Assembly (NCBI GenBank): GCA_013399305.1
Contig: VXAI01000161.1
Coordinates: forward strand, 1,435,142-1,499,141
DNA: 64,000 bases
From: Rostratula benghalensis
Lineage: Eukaryota; Chordata; Aves; Charadriiformes; Rostratulidae
Direction: 5' to 3'
Below the pieces are notes generated by a model that ran no database searches, was not told the DNA's origin, and saw only the letters and a list, made by a program, of their open reading frames with translations. Numbering within the stretch: position 1 is the stretch's first letter; each line of letters starts with the position of its first letter. The translations under genes and the position numbers were made by a program. Shown piece after piece: positions 36,728 through 50,619 of the stretch.

Positions 36728-39700
36728 CCTCCAAAGCCAAGCACTGATGGCTGGAGCTCTGCAAAGCAAAGAATGGTTTGAGATGCTGAAACGTCAGGTT
36801 GTAACTTTTTCACTGCTATGAGTGACACGCATGTGAAGAAATGAAGACAGATGTCATCAGTCACCTCACTAGAAAAAGCGACTAGATATATAATAGGTAA
36901 AAAAATGCGTTTGTCTGCAACCTCTTTTGACTTATTGGTGAGCATTTCTGGGTAAAATGAAGTTTAAAAGAGGAATAGTGATAGAAGATCAGAGAGAAAA
37001 GCCCTTTTAACCAACTCTAGAGAAACCTGAAATAGTCTCCTTCTGCTAAATCAAAACACTGAGGAGATATCACTTCCCAGTTCACAGAGAGCATGGGTAA
37101 ATCAAATGCCTTGGTGCCTACTGATGTCTTGAATGGTTCTTCTGATTTACATCAAGTTTTTCTGTCAGTTCTGGGCTTATGTGCATATATTCTTCTTGGT
37201 GGCCTGTGCAGCCCAAACCACAGCAGAAGTTAAGGGCAACAGCAAGCACGTTTTTTCTTCTCTGTGTCTTGGGAATTAATGAAATATTTGCCTACATTCC
37301 CAGTTGAACAAGTGTATGAAGCTTTGTGCAGTAGTTCATCATAAAATGCTGCAAAGAGTTCCCATGGGACCATGGCTTCTTCTCAGTGTTTTTGGGTATA
37401 ATATTATTATATTAAGGAGGGGCCATTGTTTGTGTCAGAACTTTACCTGCTGAGACAAGGACATGCAGAAAACCAAGGCGTGCCACAAAGCTCCACAACT
37501 CAATGCCTGGAAGCCCAGGTTTTTACGGTGGAGAGAAGCCCTCTCCCCTTGCCTGGCACAGTCCTCAGCAGCATTTTCTTTTCCAGCTTTTGAGAGAACC
37601 TGGGGACCGCCACCAGGATGTCAAACCGACGTCATGCTTGGCAAACATGTCATTCATCAGGACTGAGTGACACACGGGGACCCAGAGGTTGGGTCAGAAG
37701 CCAGAAGCCACATGCCGTCGTGCTGGTTGGAAGTGTGAGTTCCCCCCTGCTGTTGGGGAATGTGGGGAAATGGCACATCAGGCGAGTTCCACCTGCAGTG
37801 CAGAAGACCTCACAGGCCTGCAAAAGCCATCCTTATCTCTATCGGTCGACAAAACAGGAGAAAAAGCTCACGTCGGCTGGAGATGAGTAATTTCCTGCAG
37901 CTCCACATCTGCCTTTGGTTTGTTACCCTCTGCACGTGCACATCTGTCACTCTTCATTCCCTGGTTTTTTAGCCTGTTTCCAGGCTGGTTTCCTTCCCCC
38001 CTCCTGCACTGGTGTCAGTGACATCTCCAGCATGAGTAGGAAAACGTACTTCTGGTAAATGCCCATCAATGCTAAGAAAGCAAGGCGATACAAAGAGATA
38101 ATCTTTGCAGAATCTGGCTGAGGGCTGTTAACAGCTTCTTGTGGATCCTTACCATATCCAGCTAAGAAATCTCATGCTTAAGCGCGTGCTTCTTTTCTGT
38201 CTCCTTACAAGGAGCTCACTGCAGAGCAGCCTGAGAAGCACACGCTCCTCGTTAAAATTATCACTTAAATAACAGGCGTTGGCAGCAGCCCCAACCAACC
38301 CTTGGGCCTGTCCCCCCTGCTGTCACATGACTGGTTTAACTTGGTTGTGTGATAAGTGTTTGACAATTGCTGCTTTTTCATCATTATTTACTTTTTAAAT
38401 TGCAAGTGAACAACTGCAGTACAGTCAGCGTAGGGTGGTTTTATGCTGTCCAGTACCACATACCAGAGGTAGCTCGCTGGTTTTATCTGAAGGTCTGGTG
38501 TAGGTGTCACTGTTTTTCTGGGTTTGGGGGTGGGATGGGTGGGGAGTGTTGGTGCTTTTTCCCTCTTTTTGGGGGTCCTACACTCCCAAACACCAACTCT
38601 CTTCCCCGTTGTATCCCACCTCCATTTACAGCTAGGGTGCTCTACAATGTTCTACCCATCCTTACCATGTTTTGTGTCCAGTTGCTGCAGTCAGCTCTAA
38701 CTGATACTGGTAACCCAAATGTCTTGTATTTATCTGCCACCTCAGGTCTGGAAAGCATCAAGAAAGTGGCAAGGGCAAGTAAAAATGACATAGTATGTGA
38801 AGTATTTCATCCATATTCTCTCCCTCTTTCCCCTGGTGGGTTTTGAAATGAGAAGAGGAAAGGATATGAAGCTGCAGATACATCTTACTGTCATATTTAA
38901 GGCCAGACAAGACAAAGGAGATCTTAATGCTTCCAAACAATTCTGTAGACCACTTTATTTCCTGCAGCATAAATGCAGTCAGTAAAAAGGAAAAAAAAAA
39001 AATCCAAAGAATGCACTGAGTGCCTGGAAGCTTGGCTTTTTCCATACAACTATTTTAGTTGACCTAATAAAACCCAAAGCTGTCTGCAGGTGTCACTGCA
39101 GGAGGCAGTTGCCTGGTATGACAGAGTGAGAGGGGAGGGAAGTCAACAAAAAATCCCAGCAATGCCAATCCCAAAATCCCACCAGTCAACAAAATCCCAG
39201 CGTTTTGAGTCAGCTGCTCCCAAGACACTCTTCCCCTAAGCCATTCCCAACGCTCCTGCTGCCCTGATCCCACCTTGATCTTTGGTCCTCTTGCTGCTGG
39301 GAATGCCAACTCATGAAGTCTCCTCTAAGTGCAGCTCTCTCTGCTGGGGGAAGAGAGGTTTCATCTTTCTCCACGTGGAACCATTTTAACTCCTGAGGGT
39401 TTAAAATCCGTAACTCCCATCCTCCATCTAAAGCTGTTACAGAACTTCACTTGTTCAAGCAGCTACTCCCTGGATTTCTCATCCAAGCAGGTTCTTTCCA
39501 AGAACACCATACTCAGTCCTTTGCTCAGTTAGCTCACTCTTTGTATTAGACTAACATATATTAAACTTTAATCTCAGTTATGGGCCAATCCTGCAAGCTC
39601 ACCCTTACAACATCCTCTGGTTTTCCCGTGCAATCAGAGCCACTATAACAGCTTGGAGCTGGTAACAGGGAGGTGGGAAAAAAACCATAAATTTCTGTCA

Positions 39701-40644
39701 ATGACTCACCCACATCAGTTTCAAGTGTTATTCAAATTGCTGCCCCAAAGTGACAGGGTGTATTTTGACAAGTTTTGGTACTCTATTTAAAATACTCAGT
39801 TCCCGTGGAGTAATGAGATTTCTGCCCAAGTACCACTGATGCAATCTGAAGGATGTAGGAAGCTTCGATGATGTATCAGGGCAGAAGACACCTCTTATGA
39901 CTGACTATGGTTAGTGAGAAGCAATGTGTTTTATCCAGTCTGGGGCTGAACTTGAGAGCTAGACTTCGACTACCAATGACATCAAGGATTATCAGTCTAC
40001 TTTGGGAGCTCCACGTTGCTTCAGTTTCTTGATTTTAGGCAATTTCCTACCAGACCTTGGCTTTAGATAGGTATAAGCCTCCCTAGAGGTGATCACATAT
40101 CACAGGTCATAGTATCCATGGCTGGTACTTTTTAATAGCATTGCTGAGTCAGAGTTATCAAATATGTAAAAAAATAACAGGCACAAAGTCCCTCATTTTT
40201 CTAGTGTTATTAGATTTAGTCCATTTTTCACGTGTTTTGTTATTAATCAAGCAACATGGGCTTTAGCAGTAACATTCTGTATCTCCTGGTGCATAAAATC
40301 CCATGTGTACATTTACCATGACTGTGAAGATCTAATTACACAGATGCAGGGTTTCTTGGGCTTAAAACAGAAATGGAGTTTATTGATGTAGATCCATTTT
40401 GAGGAAAAACATGTGCTGAATCACAAATAAAGTTTATCTGCTGAGTAGGACGTGCACTTCATGCATGACTTACATCTAATATCTTATTTTTAAATTGTAT
40501 ATTCACCTATCAGCAAGCCTGTTGGGAAGTTTGTGCAACTATTGTACATATTCAAACCTTCTAACAGATGTAATACTGCATTCACAAGCAAGTATTTTCC
40601 CCGTACACACCTAACAGCATACTTTAGCCACTTCTTTTAAGGTT

Positions 40645-40674
40645 CTTACAGACTTTAACCAATCAGTCTGTAAG
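40645..40674. repeat. 10-bp perfect inverted repeat
   Basis: CTTACAGACT and AGTCTGTAAG flank a 10-nt spacer that contains CCAAT. It is short and intergenic, so it may be chance. Confidence 0.6.
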
Positions 40675-40887
40675 CAAGAAATGCGCTAAGAATTGGAATT
40701 AGTTGTATTCCGTGCAAAAAAGAAAGTGAAAAGTTATGAAGCTGGTAAAACAATTTAGCAAAGCTGTCCTTTACTTACTGAGAGGGCTCACTCTTGCTTA
40801 TGAGGCTTTGCATTTGGGTAAAATTGGATTAATAATAATGGCAGTGTAATAAGGTTTAGCTCAAAGAGGTGACACACAACCCTGTGG

Positions 40888-41413
40888 TTATCCTACCCCT
40901 CTGCTCTGCCCTGGTGAGACCCCATCTGGAGTCCTGTGTCCAGTTTTGGGATCCCCAGTTCCAGAAGGACAGGGAACTGCTGGAGAGGGGACAGCAGAGG
41001 ACCACAAATATGATGAGGGGCCTGGAGCATCTCTCTTATGAGGAAAGGCTGAGGGACTTGGGTCTTTTTAGTCTGGAGAAGAGAAGGCTGAGGGGGAATC
41101 TGATCAACACCTAGAAATACCTGAAGTGTGGGTGTCAGGAGGATGGGGTCAGGCATTTCTCAGTGGTGCAAGAGGGGCAGGCACAAACTGGACCATGGGA
41201 AGTTCCATCTCAACATGAGGAGGAACTTCTTTGCTGTGAGGGTGTCAGAGCCCTGGCAGAGGCTGCCCAAAGAGGTGGTGGAGTCTCTGTCTCTGGGGAC
41301 GTTCAAAACCTACTTGGACACGTGCTGTGGGTGGACCTGCTCTGGCAGGGGGGTTGGACTGGATGATCTCCAGAGGTCCCTTCCAACCCCATATCATTCT
41401 GTGATTCTGTGAC
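40888..41413 (+). mobile_element. CR1 LINE fragment, 5'-truncated
   Basis: Begins at CCTCTGCTCTGCCCTGGTGA in the C-terminal part of ORF2. It ends with CTCCAGAGGTCCCTTCCAAC and ATCATTCTGTGATTCTGTGA. Confidence 0.92.
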
Positions 41414-42947
41414 ATACAGGGAAATAATAGTAGGAGATGACATTGATTCTTTGGAAGGAAGCTGCTTTCAAAGCATAGTTAATTTTTCTCCACAAATATA
41501 ATTGTAAAGCTTTGCAACAAGAATATGTATAGGATAAAGACTTAAAATAGCCTATAGAGCAAGTTTGGTAGGAATATGGACAAGAAAATATACGTATGCA
41601 TATTGATTTTCTAATCAAATATTCACTTAGAGAAAGACCTTGCTTTGGTACCATTAGGCAGTGGTTTAGGACACCAAAGCCCCCAAACATTCATAGCCAT
41701 AGGATGGTTTTGACTTTCAGTGGGCTTTAACGTTATCCAAGAGGAACAAGTCTTGGAGACCTGACCGTTTTTTTTACTCCTTAGAACTGGAAGTAACACC
41801 CCCCTGGAAGGTGCTGAAGAGAGCTCAGGTGCCCGGCCTAAAGGATGAAAACCCAGGACTTCAGGTGCTAATTGCAAATTCACAGTTTTTGGTTAAGTTG
41901 GCGTAAAGGAAAAAGAAAATGCACGCAGGTAGGAAGGGCAGCAGCTAAAGAAACACCCGGGAGGATGCCATCAAAGAAGGAGCGGAGGAAAAGAAGTCAT
42001 TATTGTGTCACAAACTAAAGGAGCCACCACGTAATGAATAGGATGACAGGAAAAGTGTAAACGAGGAAAAAAATCCTGTTTTGTTTCTCATTCCCCTGTA
42101 ACTGTTCAGGGAAATGAAATTTACTGCCTTCTTGATTAGCATGCTGGGTTTCATCGAAGAAATATCAATTTGTGCTGACAGCTTCTTCTCAAACAGCATT
42201 AAATCTGGAAGGCCTTGGATATTTAGTAACATGTCAGACCAGAAGAACAAAAATCTCCTGTCATTTCAGGCTGGACATCTTAAAACTGAAAATCAAATCG
42301 TATTTAGCGGTTTGTAGATGATGATTTGATTTTTTTGAGAATTTGTTAGAATATTTCCCCCAGAATCCAATGTTAATTTTTCCGCCTCCTGCATATAAGG
42401 TCTCTTGAACAAGATATTCCAGTATGAAATGACTCAGTTTAACAGCTAATTAAATAAATAGTGCTTTACTTTTCATTTTGCCAGAGCATTCCCATTTGAC
42501 TTCTAATAGCTTTTATGAGCAGTCATTAAGAACTAAACGAAGACTTTGGGGAGGTCTGCCTTTACAAAGTATAATCCTGCAGCTGACATGTCTGGCTTTC
42601 TAACCACAAATGAAATTTAAAGAGATAAGATCACTGTAAGAGTAGGGTTTGAGTAAGATTATACTTCTGGTACTGCTGGTTTTAAAACCAGAGTGAGTGA
42701 GAGTAGAATCTGGGAGCATCTCCCTAGCATATCACTTAAAGCTATTTTAAACACCTTTCACTTGCTCCAGCAACTTCAATAAACAAAGCTTTATAAAAAA
42801 TAAACCACTAATTGTTACTAATCTTATATCATGATCTCATCAGAAATACCTCTCCTACTACAATTTATTCATTTTCCCCACATTGCAGGGCTGCAAAATG
42901 AATGCACTGGAGTAAAAGGGGAACGCTGGGAAGACATAAGGTGGCAG

Positions 42948-43575
42948 AGAATCACAGAATCACAGAATGTCAGGGATTGGAAGGGACCTTGAAAGCTCAT
43001 CCAGTCCAATCCCCCTGCCAGAGCAGGAACACCCAGAGCAGGTCACACAGGAACGTGTCCAGGCGGGTTTTGAATGTCTCCAGAGAAGGAGACTCCACAA
43101 CCTCTCTGGGCAGCCCCTGCCAGTGTTCCCTCACCCTCACTGTGAAGAAGTTTTTCCTCATATTTAAATGGAACCTCATGTGTTCCAGCTTGAACCCATT
43201 GCCCCTTGTCCTGTCATTGGCTGTCACTGAGAAGAGCCTGGCTCCATCCTCCTGACACTCACCCTTTGCATATTTATAAACGTTCATGAGGTCACCCCTC
43301 AGTCTCCTCTTCTCCAAGCTCAAGAGACCCAGCTCCCTCAGCCTTTCCTCCTCTGGGAGATGCTCCACTCCCTTCAGCATCTTTGTAGCCCTGCCCTGGA
43401 CTCTCTCCAGCAGTTCCCTGTCCTTCTGGAGCTGAGGGGCCCAGAACTGGACACACTATTCCAGATGGGGTCTCACCAGGGCAGAGGAGAGGGGGAGGAG
43501 AACCTCTCTGGACCTCCTGACCACAGCCCTTCTAATACACCCCAGGATGCCAGCAGCCACAGCCTGCATGATGTG
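42948..43575 (-). mobile_element. CR1 LINE fragment, antisense to the window
   Basis: Starts with the reversed tail AATCACAGAATCACAGAATG and TGGAAGGGACCTTGAAAGC. It extends through the 3' region into the end of ORF2 (GTCTCACCAGGGCAGAGGAG) and stops near CACAGCCTGCATGATG. It is one of the longer copies, about 630 bases. Confidence 0.92.
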
Positions 43576-46500
43576 TGACTGTTCTGCACGGCTGTGTCTG
43601 TACAAAGCACACTGAACACCAGTGCAGTTGGTTACAGAAGGGGCCAAACCAGTACTCACGAAATTGCAAATGGAAGATAAGGACTTCAGGCACACACAAA
43701 AAATTGTTAAAAGAAATCATCCGTGTTCCTTGCGAGTTTTCCAATGTTTGGGAAAAAAAAATCGACGGTGTGTCACATAACTCTTCTGTGTACAAGGGTT
43801 AAATCCCAGTGATCCAGCTTCTGATGTGTTTATCTGATTTATAAGCCCCTGGATATTTGGGGAAAGCATATAGCATCCTAACCAGGCTTTATCAAAAACT
43901 GAGCATAGAGAACTCAGAGCAGAGCAGTCCTTGGACTTACTCTTTCTCCCTTCTTTTGAGAGCGGAGCATTCTCCTTGGCAGCTTTAAAACAGTTTTGTA
44001 ATGTAAGCAAAGACTAAACAATGAAAATTAATTTAAAACTTACATGCTTTCAGTCACATCAACTCCCTGCACAATGTAATATTGTATAAACACGGGTAAA
44101 TAGTCCACAGTAACTTCGGCAATTGTTCCTCAGAGTGTGTTTTCTTAAGAATTATATAGATGAAAGCGTGGCAAGTAAGGACAGTAATGCTATCTTTTAA
44201 CAGCCCATCTGTGGTGAAACTCTGGAAATTATTATTTTCAGTGTTTAAATAGTCTTTTGAAATGACTCTATGTGGAAATACTGTTGGACACTCCCAACAC
44301 AGATCAGCACAAGAGTTGAAATAAATCACAGAATTTGTTATCACTGTGGGCTTGACCCAGCTTTCTCAATTTCTCAAAAAAATTACAACTGGCAGCTTGC
44401 TACATCCAGTTATTGGACCTATCGAAGTCCAAAATGCAAGGACAATTTGGCTAATTTGCAAATAAAGATAAACATTTCAGAAATGAAGACCTAGAGCAGA
44501 GCTTCAGCTGGGGTAAATTGTCTTCACTCCCGAAGGTCTTCCTGTACCTCTTCTTACTTGGTCCAATAATTAGTCCAAACTGTCAGCCTGCAGAGTTCCA
44601 GTTAACCAAAGAAACCGGCCTGGAGATTGTCACAGTAAAAAAAGCAGAAGACAAATGATAAAATACTTAATTGTGTACACAGAAATGCATAGCCATGAGC
44701 CTAACTGAAAATCTTGCTTTCATTCTAGGAGCCCCAGGACTTGAAGGGGACAAGGCATCATCTCACTGCCTGAGGACCCTGCCATGCAAAATCGTGATGA
44801 TGGAAAACCAGAGAAGTTCTCATCAAAATCCTGCTTGGGCTAAGTACTTCCAAGGAGGGAGTATTGTTTCTTTGTTGGGAGTGATGGTAGGGGTTTATAG
44901 ACAGTAGTATCTCTTTCTGTTGTCCCAGTAGTAGCAGTAGGAAGGTCTTCTAAAGGAGAGACATTTTGCAACACCTCCTAAAATTTTCAGATATACCTCT
45001 GGATTTAGAAATAGCTCTGGAAAGCTGTTTCATAACCAGATACCCTACTGCAAATACTTCATTTCCTGTCCTGTTATTCTTTACCCTCACCTCACGGTCT
45101 GAATTATATCAAATGTCTAAAATTCATCCTGAGGATTCAGTTGTTGATGAAACACTTTGCCAGCTAATTACTCTGAAAAAAAGTGAGGCTGTGTACCCCT
45201 CTTTCGCTATGGAAAAATAGATAATTCATCAAAATGTAAGCAAATGGTACATTTGATTTCTTGTGCAAATTTATGTCAAATCAGAGAACTGCTGTTTATA
45301 GGGAGTTTATGATTCCTATAAAAAACTGAAGCTTTCAAGAACTACTGGTGTTGATTAAACAAATTCTTCTTATGTAAATGCAATTGTCAGTATTTTTCTA
45401 ATAGAGACAATACCTCTCTTGCTACCCTTAGCTCAAGTTCCCCTAAGCCAAGGATTATATGGTTCTTGGGAACTCAGCTTTCAATGAACAAATTTCAATA
45501 GTATTACCCTAAAGGTATTTATTATCTGTTACAGGAGCTGATGCTCCTCCAAAAATGTAGATGTCAGATCAGATTAAATGCAAAGTAACTTCTCTCCATA
45601 CATAGTAAGACACATAAATTTTGGAATCTTAAGTTAAAGCCCTGGCTTCAGACATGCTGGTACCAATTCACCTGATCAGCTGACTGTCTCTATTTCCTCC
45701 CTATGAACGACACAGCCGGTCCCTTAATGATGTAGTTGGTGTTGTGAAACTATCATTTCATTATCTAATTCTGTGGAAATGGAGGAATCTATTTGATCTC
45801 AACGTCATGAGGGTAGCGTGGCTTCTTTTGAGAGCAGAGCTGTCTGACAAATACGGCACCGGACCAAGCCTGAGGAGACTGCCTGCCTTTTCCTGACTCT
45901 TCCACCAGACCATTGAGGGGCCTCTGCCAAATGTTTCACTTTCCTGTGCTGCTTTTTTTCTTTTTTGTCTTTGAACTGAAACTCCTAGTGAGTGCAGTTG
46001 ACGTAACTGGCTTCTTCTAGATGTTTCTGTGAGTTCTACTAAGAGAAATTGCTAGTGGTAAAAGAGTAGTGGCCCTTTGTCATAGGTATAACTGGAATCT
46101 TTGATGCTGAGCTTTATTAAGAAACTCAGTAGTGTCAAGAACAATTTTACCTTTATCTTGCTGACCTTCTAATCGATGGGGGCTTTCTGGTTTTTTATCT
46201 CTTCATTACAACTGTCATGGCTGTACCTCAGAAAACAGTCTCAGGAACCTTAGGGCACGTGAGCATTGCCTTTGACTAATGCTGGACTAGCATCCAAAAA
46301 TATGCTCAAAGGAACCCCACTGGCAGTACCAACACCTGATGGTGTTAAGATAATGTGATGATTTTATGATTCTGTAATGAAAGAAAAGTGACATCCTGGG
46401 CCATGTGTTCATGCTGGTAAATTGGTGTGTGGGTCTGGCACCCACAAAAGGGTGTGCAGGGCTATTTCCTTGCACCTCTACCTTGAATCTGGAATGGGGT

Positions 46501-47311
46501 TTTTTTTCTGCCAAATGAATGTACTCCGAGGGTGAAGACAGAAACAAGATGTACAACCCATTGTATAGCCTCCAAAAGAAATTAGCACTTTTAAAAAATA
46601 TCTTATGTTCCTCCTTCATGGGTTCCTATCAACTTCTCATAAGCACTTAGGCATCAGTTACAATAAGTCACAGGAAAAGGGTCAGCTTCAGTTGTCCAGC
46701 GAGTGTTATTATAACTTCTACCCTCGATTTTCACAATTAATTAGAGGGCAAGGAGAGAGGAGACACAGCTGAGCCGAGTGACAGGCCAGCATTGGCTGGG
46801 AAGCACCATCATCACTCAGGACACACCTCAATAAATCAAGTGGGAGGAATGAGAGGATAGTGGTTTATCCTAGACCTTACTAATAGCATCTCATTGCCTG
46901 TCACAGGGTGCAGGATTTTTATGTGAATCTTACACTGGACAGATCATTTACAACATATGTCTTTGAAGCAACTTTCTTCAAACTTTATACAACACTTGCA
47001 CAGCAGCTTCTGGAGCAAAACTGAATTTCTGGCTGTTCTTTCGCCTAGAAAACCCACAGAAACTTGAACATGATTATGAAATTGGACCTGAAGATCCACA
47101 GGGACAACAAGCTTAATTCATCCTGTTTGGCAGTGAGCCTTGGCCATTGTACAAAGGTCACAGCCGTCACCTGGGAGGCCTCATTCTCTCTCTTCCCAGG
47201 CAGATGGAATGATAGGCTGATTGGATGCCCATGAAGATGGCTCTAAGGCCAGCTGTAATGTGTCTCATGGGCAGGACAGGTGGACGATACTGCAAACACC
47301 CAAGAAGTCAG

Positions 47312-47455
47312 AGAATCATAGAACAGCTAGAGTTGGAAGGGACCTTAAAGATCATGAGTTCCAACGCCCCCTGGCATGGGCAGGGACACCTCCCATGGGC
47401 AGGGACACCTCCCATTAGAACAGGTTGCTCAAAGCCCCATCCATCCTGGCCCAAT
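47312..47455 (-). mobile_element. CR1 LINE 3'-end fragment with a 19-bp internal duplication
   Basis: Starts with the reversed tail AGAATCATAGAACAGCTAG and GTTGGAAGGGACCTTAAAG. The unit ATGGGCAGGGACACCTCCC occurs twice in tandem at about 47376-47413. It ends near CCATCCATCCTGGCCC. Confidence 0.88.
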
Positions 47456-48019
47456 AGTCCAAATGCTAAGGATTGGCACTTCAAAAGGAGGAAAAGTGGT
47501 CACCTCCAAAGTCATTTACAAGCTACTTTTGGGTGTGTCCAAATGGAGTATCATCTGTCAAGACCCGGAGTCTTCCAGGTTATTTATTAAACTACGTGCC
47601 ACAGCACAGTCACACAAGACCACTTCTCACTGGAGAAGCACTGGAGAGGCAGCAAGAGCACCTTGTCTGCCTGTGATCCCCTCCGTGGCTGGTGACTGCT
47701 CTTTCAGAAGTCACTGACAGTACCACAGGCCTCTCTGAAGAAAATTTCATCCTTACGCTACCGAGTTCTCAGAGGAGTATCGTGTAAACTGGTTTTAACT
47801 GTAGTTCCTGTGAGACCCTGAGACAGGACACAAGCTCAGATCGCTTGGAAAAAGTGATTAAAAGAAATGTGTTCCTGAGAATTTTGTGTGTTCTCTAAAA
47901 GTGTGGCCTGATTCAGATCTCCCTGCATCTTGTGTGTGCATGAGTAACTCCACTGGATCCAGTGGCCGTATGCCAATGTAACCCTGGCAAGGGAGAACAG
48001 AAGTAGACCATAATTTTCC

Positions 48020-48036
48020 ATATATATATATATATA
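48020..48036. repeat. (AT)n dinucleotide repeat
   Basis: An uninterrupted AT run followed by an A tract and GGGGGG. Intergenic. Confidence 0.9.
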
Positions 48037-48815
48037 AAAAAAAGGGGGGCAACACACACATAAAATTACTAAATTATTTGTAGGTTTGACACAAGATGGA
48101 GATAAGCTTTCCCCAATTCGTCATCTTACAAGCTGAGTTTCTACTTAAATTTAAGCAAAGATCTTTGTCCCGTTAGTGAAAAAAAAAATAAAAAAAATGG
48201 AACAGATGCTTATTCTTCAGGAAAAAGAATGAGGCAACTGTAAAATGATGTGGTTTGGTTTTGGATGAGAAAAGCACTGTACACATAGCGTGAAATGACA
48301 GAGCACAGCAACTGTTTTGGCTGCAAAGCCCATGTGTTCAGTATCTGACATTACAGGGGGGGAAAAAACGGGATTAAGACTAAAATAAAAACCTGAAAAA
48401 TGTCAGATTCTCATGTAGTCATGGATTAGCAAGCCTCTTCTTTGAATCCAGGGAAAACATACTTTTTAGACTTTGCTCCAAACTATCTACACAGCTCCAT
48501 TATTGTACCTAAATTATTTCTTAATTAACAAAGCCAATTTTATTAATAAATTAGTGTTGTTAATAAAGCAGCCAACTCAAAGGAAGTCCTTGCCTAAAAC
48601 TTCCAATATTCTAGATAATGCATGATTAAGTTTAAGTGGGGCAGACATTTGGGTTTTTGTTTCTCCTAAATAATAAAATTACATCTGTGATTAGCAAGCA
48701 TTTAATTAAAACGGCTTCCTCTTTTTTTTCTCTGTTCTAAAGCTTGCAGGGAGACAATGAGATGATACTGATGTGCACATCGAGTGATCTATCATGCAAT
48801 TAGCTAAATACAATG

Positions 48816-48829
48816 GAGAGAGAGAGAGA
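48816..48829. repeat. (GA)7 dinucleotide repeat
   Basis: Seven GA units in intergenic DNA. Confidence 0.9.
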
Positions 48830-49044
48830 AATGATGCTAAAAAGGCAACTCAGAACTGTCCAAACATTAAGATTATTGGCTGTACATTTGAGTAAATCTA
48901 TTTAAAAAAAAAAAAACAAAAAAAAAACCAAAAAGCCTAGGAAAACAAAACTCTTTGATCGTAATATGCTTCATGCAGAAACCCACTCCAAAAGGGAAGT
49001 CAAGAGTTCATAGCAAATTCTTACTCATTTTGTCTGGCAAATTT

Positions 49045-49345
49045 ACCAGCAGACACTGAATCCAGCTCAGCCCAGGACCAGATGGTATTCATCCAGAACT
49101 TCTAAAGGAAATAGTAAAATTATTAAACATGACGTGTCATCTCTTGCTTAGGACTACGTTGTTGCCAGAGGGGGGAAAAAACACCCCAACAACAACAACA
49201 ACAAAAAAGACAATTGTGCAAATGTGATGTCAATGTTCAAAAAAGGGCTGCAGGGGAGCTAAGCCCTTGGAATTACCAGCCAGTAGGTAAACCTGGCACT
49301 CACAGGAGTAGAGCTGGTGAGGATGGTAAGAAAGGATGAAGATCT
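49045..49345 (+). mobile_element. Old CR1/L3-like LINE reverse-transcriptase relic
   Basis: One frame from 49072 reads PGPDGIHPELLKEIVKLLN, the well-known motif at the start of non-LTR reverse transcriptases. Further on, FKKG and WNYQPV match the usual order FKKG then NYRPVS, in shifted frames. The nucleotide sequence differs from the young CR1 copies, which suggests an older family such as L3 or an ancient CR1. It is thoroughly broken. Confidence 0.55.
49187..49206. repeat. (CAA)n trinucleotide repeat
   Basis: About six CAA units inside the old LINE relic. Confidence 0.85.
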
Positions 49346-50152
49346 CTGGACACGTGGTCTGCAGAGGTTCTACAGAACGGGGGAAAGCCCCACCTTGCAG
49401 ATTTAGAGATGTGAGCGTGTGAACAAGAGGACCCAGCGTGGTTTAAACAATCACTACACCCTTGTTGGGATTTGCACAAGAGGACGGCATTCCCTCAGGC
49501 GTTCCGTGCTGGGTTTTGGCTTGGAGGAAGTACCTTCAAAGTACCTTCTGGGGTGAAGCATGGCTCAGTGTCTCTGCCCTGCCCTCTGCCTCCCACCACC
49601 GTGCTCTCCACTCGCTTGCTGTCTGCACAAGCACATGGCTGAGCTAAGAAGCATCCAAGGCAGTTTGAACCCTTTTGCATTTCTGCTGACTACGTGAAGC
49701 CTCCAGCCGGCCTCATTGGCTTCAGTCCCCTGGCATGCCCTCAGGAAGCATGCCTTGACCCTGTAGCTGGCCTATCCCTTGGGATGGGGCTGGGTGAGGG
49801 GCTCCTGCCATCCTGGTCAGCCACTGCCACCACCAGTGGGCTTGCATTCAGAAGACACGAATGACAAAGGATGAGGCCACCCGCTCACATGTAATTCAGG
49901 ACCATCAACCTTCCAAACATCACCTGCATCTGCACATCCTGAAAGAGTGAGCTGAGATGCAAACATGTCTCTGGACTACCTTTGCAAAAGTGGAATGGAA
50001 AGGTCTGATTTACTTCTCTCCCCAGAGAAATACACCACAAAAAATAAATAGTCAAAGAGGCACTATTTCCTTAGGCTGGAAGTCAGAGGGAAGTACTTGA
50101 AAGTTCCTGGCATCCAAGAGTGCCATGTGGACACAGAGCAAGTGAGCCATGA

Positions 50153-50182
50153 GTAATTAGTGATTCAGTAATTAGTGATTCA
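50153..50182. repeat. Perfect 15-bp tandem duplication
   Basis: GTAATTAGTGATTCA occurs twice back to back and contains a TAATTA core. Confidence 0.9.
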
Positions 50183-50619
50183 GTGGTGGTTGTGCCAGCA
50201 AAGGTCTAAATGACTCGGTAGAATATAAACTGAGCTTTTCAGTGGCTTGCCTGTGTGTTTCAAGCTTCGTGTTCTGTTTCTTTACCGTAAAACATTATTT
50301 CCTCATGCTATGGACACAACTCACATCACTGAGATGCTGAATCATGTCTTGGTTTCTTTCTTCATTGCTTCTCCAATTGGAGCTTCTTGGGAAGCTCCTG
50401 GGATGATGGCAATTAATGCTCACAGAGTCCTGGAACATTCATCTGGGCTTCAGGAGCAAAGTGGGCATGGATTTACATGCCAGAAAGAACTGTGAGAATC
50501 GTGGAAGCAGGACTTCAGGAGCAATTTGATATGATGGAGAAGGTGAAAACCTTTGGTCTGGAGTGAAAGAGGGAGAAGCACAATTAAAAGATTGGAAATA
50601 AAAAGGAGGAATGAGAAGT

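Noticed and set aside
38367..38846. Plus-strand open frame of 159 codons, the longest outside CR1 and known exons
   Set aside because: Composition is irregular, with no domain, no splice logic and no recognisable relative. Considered a chance frame in intergenic DNA or an unrecognised repeat.
43950..45850. Shared TTCTTTTGAGAGC(A/G)GAGC at about 43955 and 45828
   Set aside because: Only some 18 bases match and the flanks differ; not enough for a repeat claim.
46355..46385. CR1-tail-like ATTTTATGATTCTGTAATG
   Set aside because: Too short and without the preceding GGTCCCTTCCAA segment, so it may be chance.
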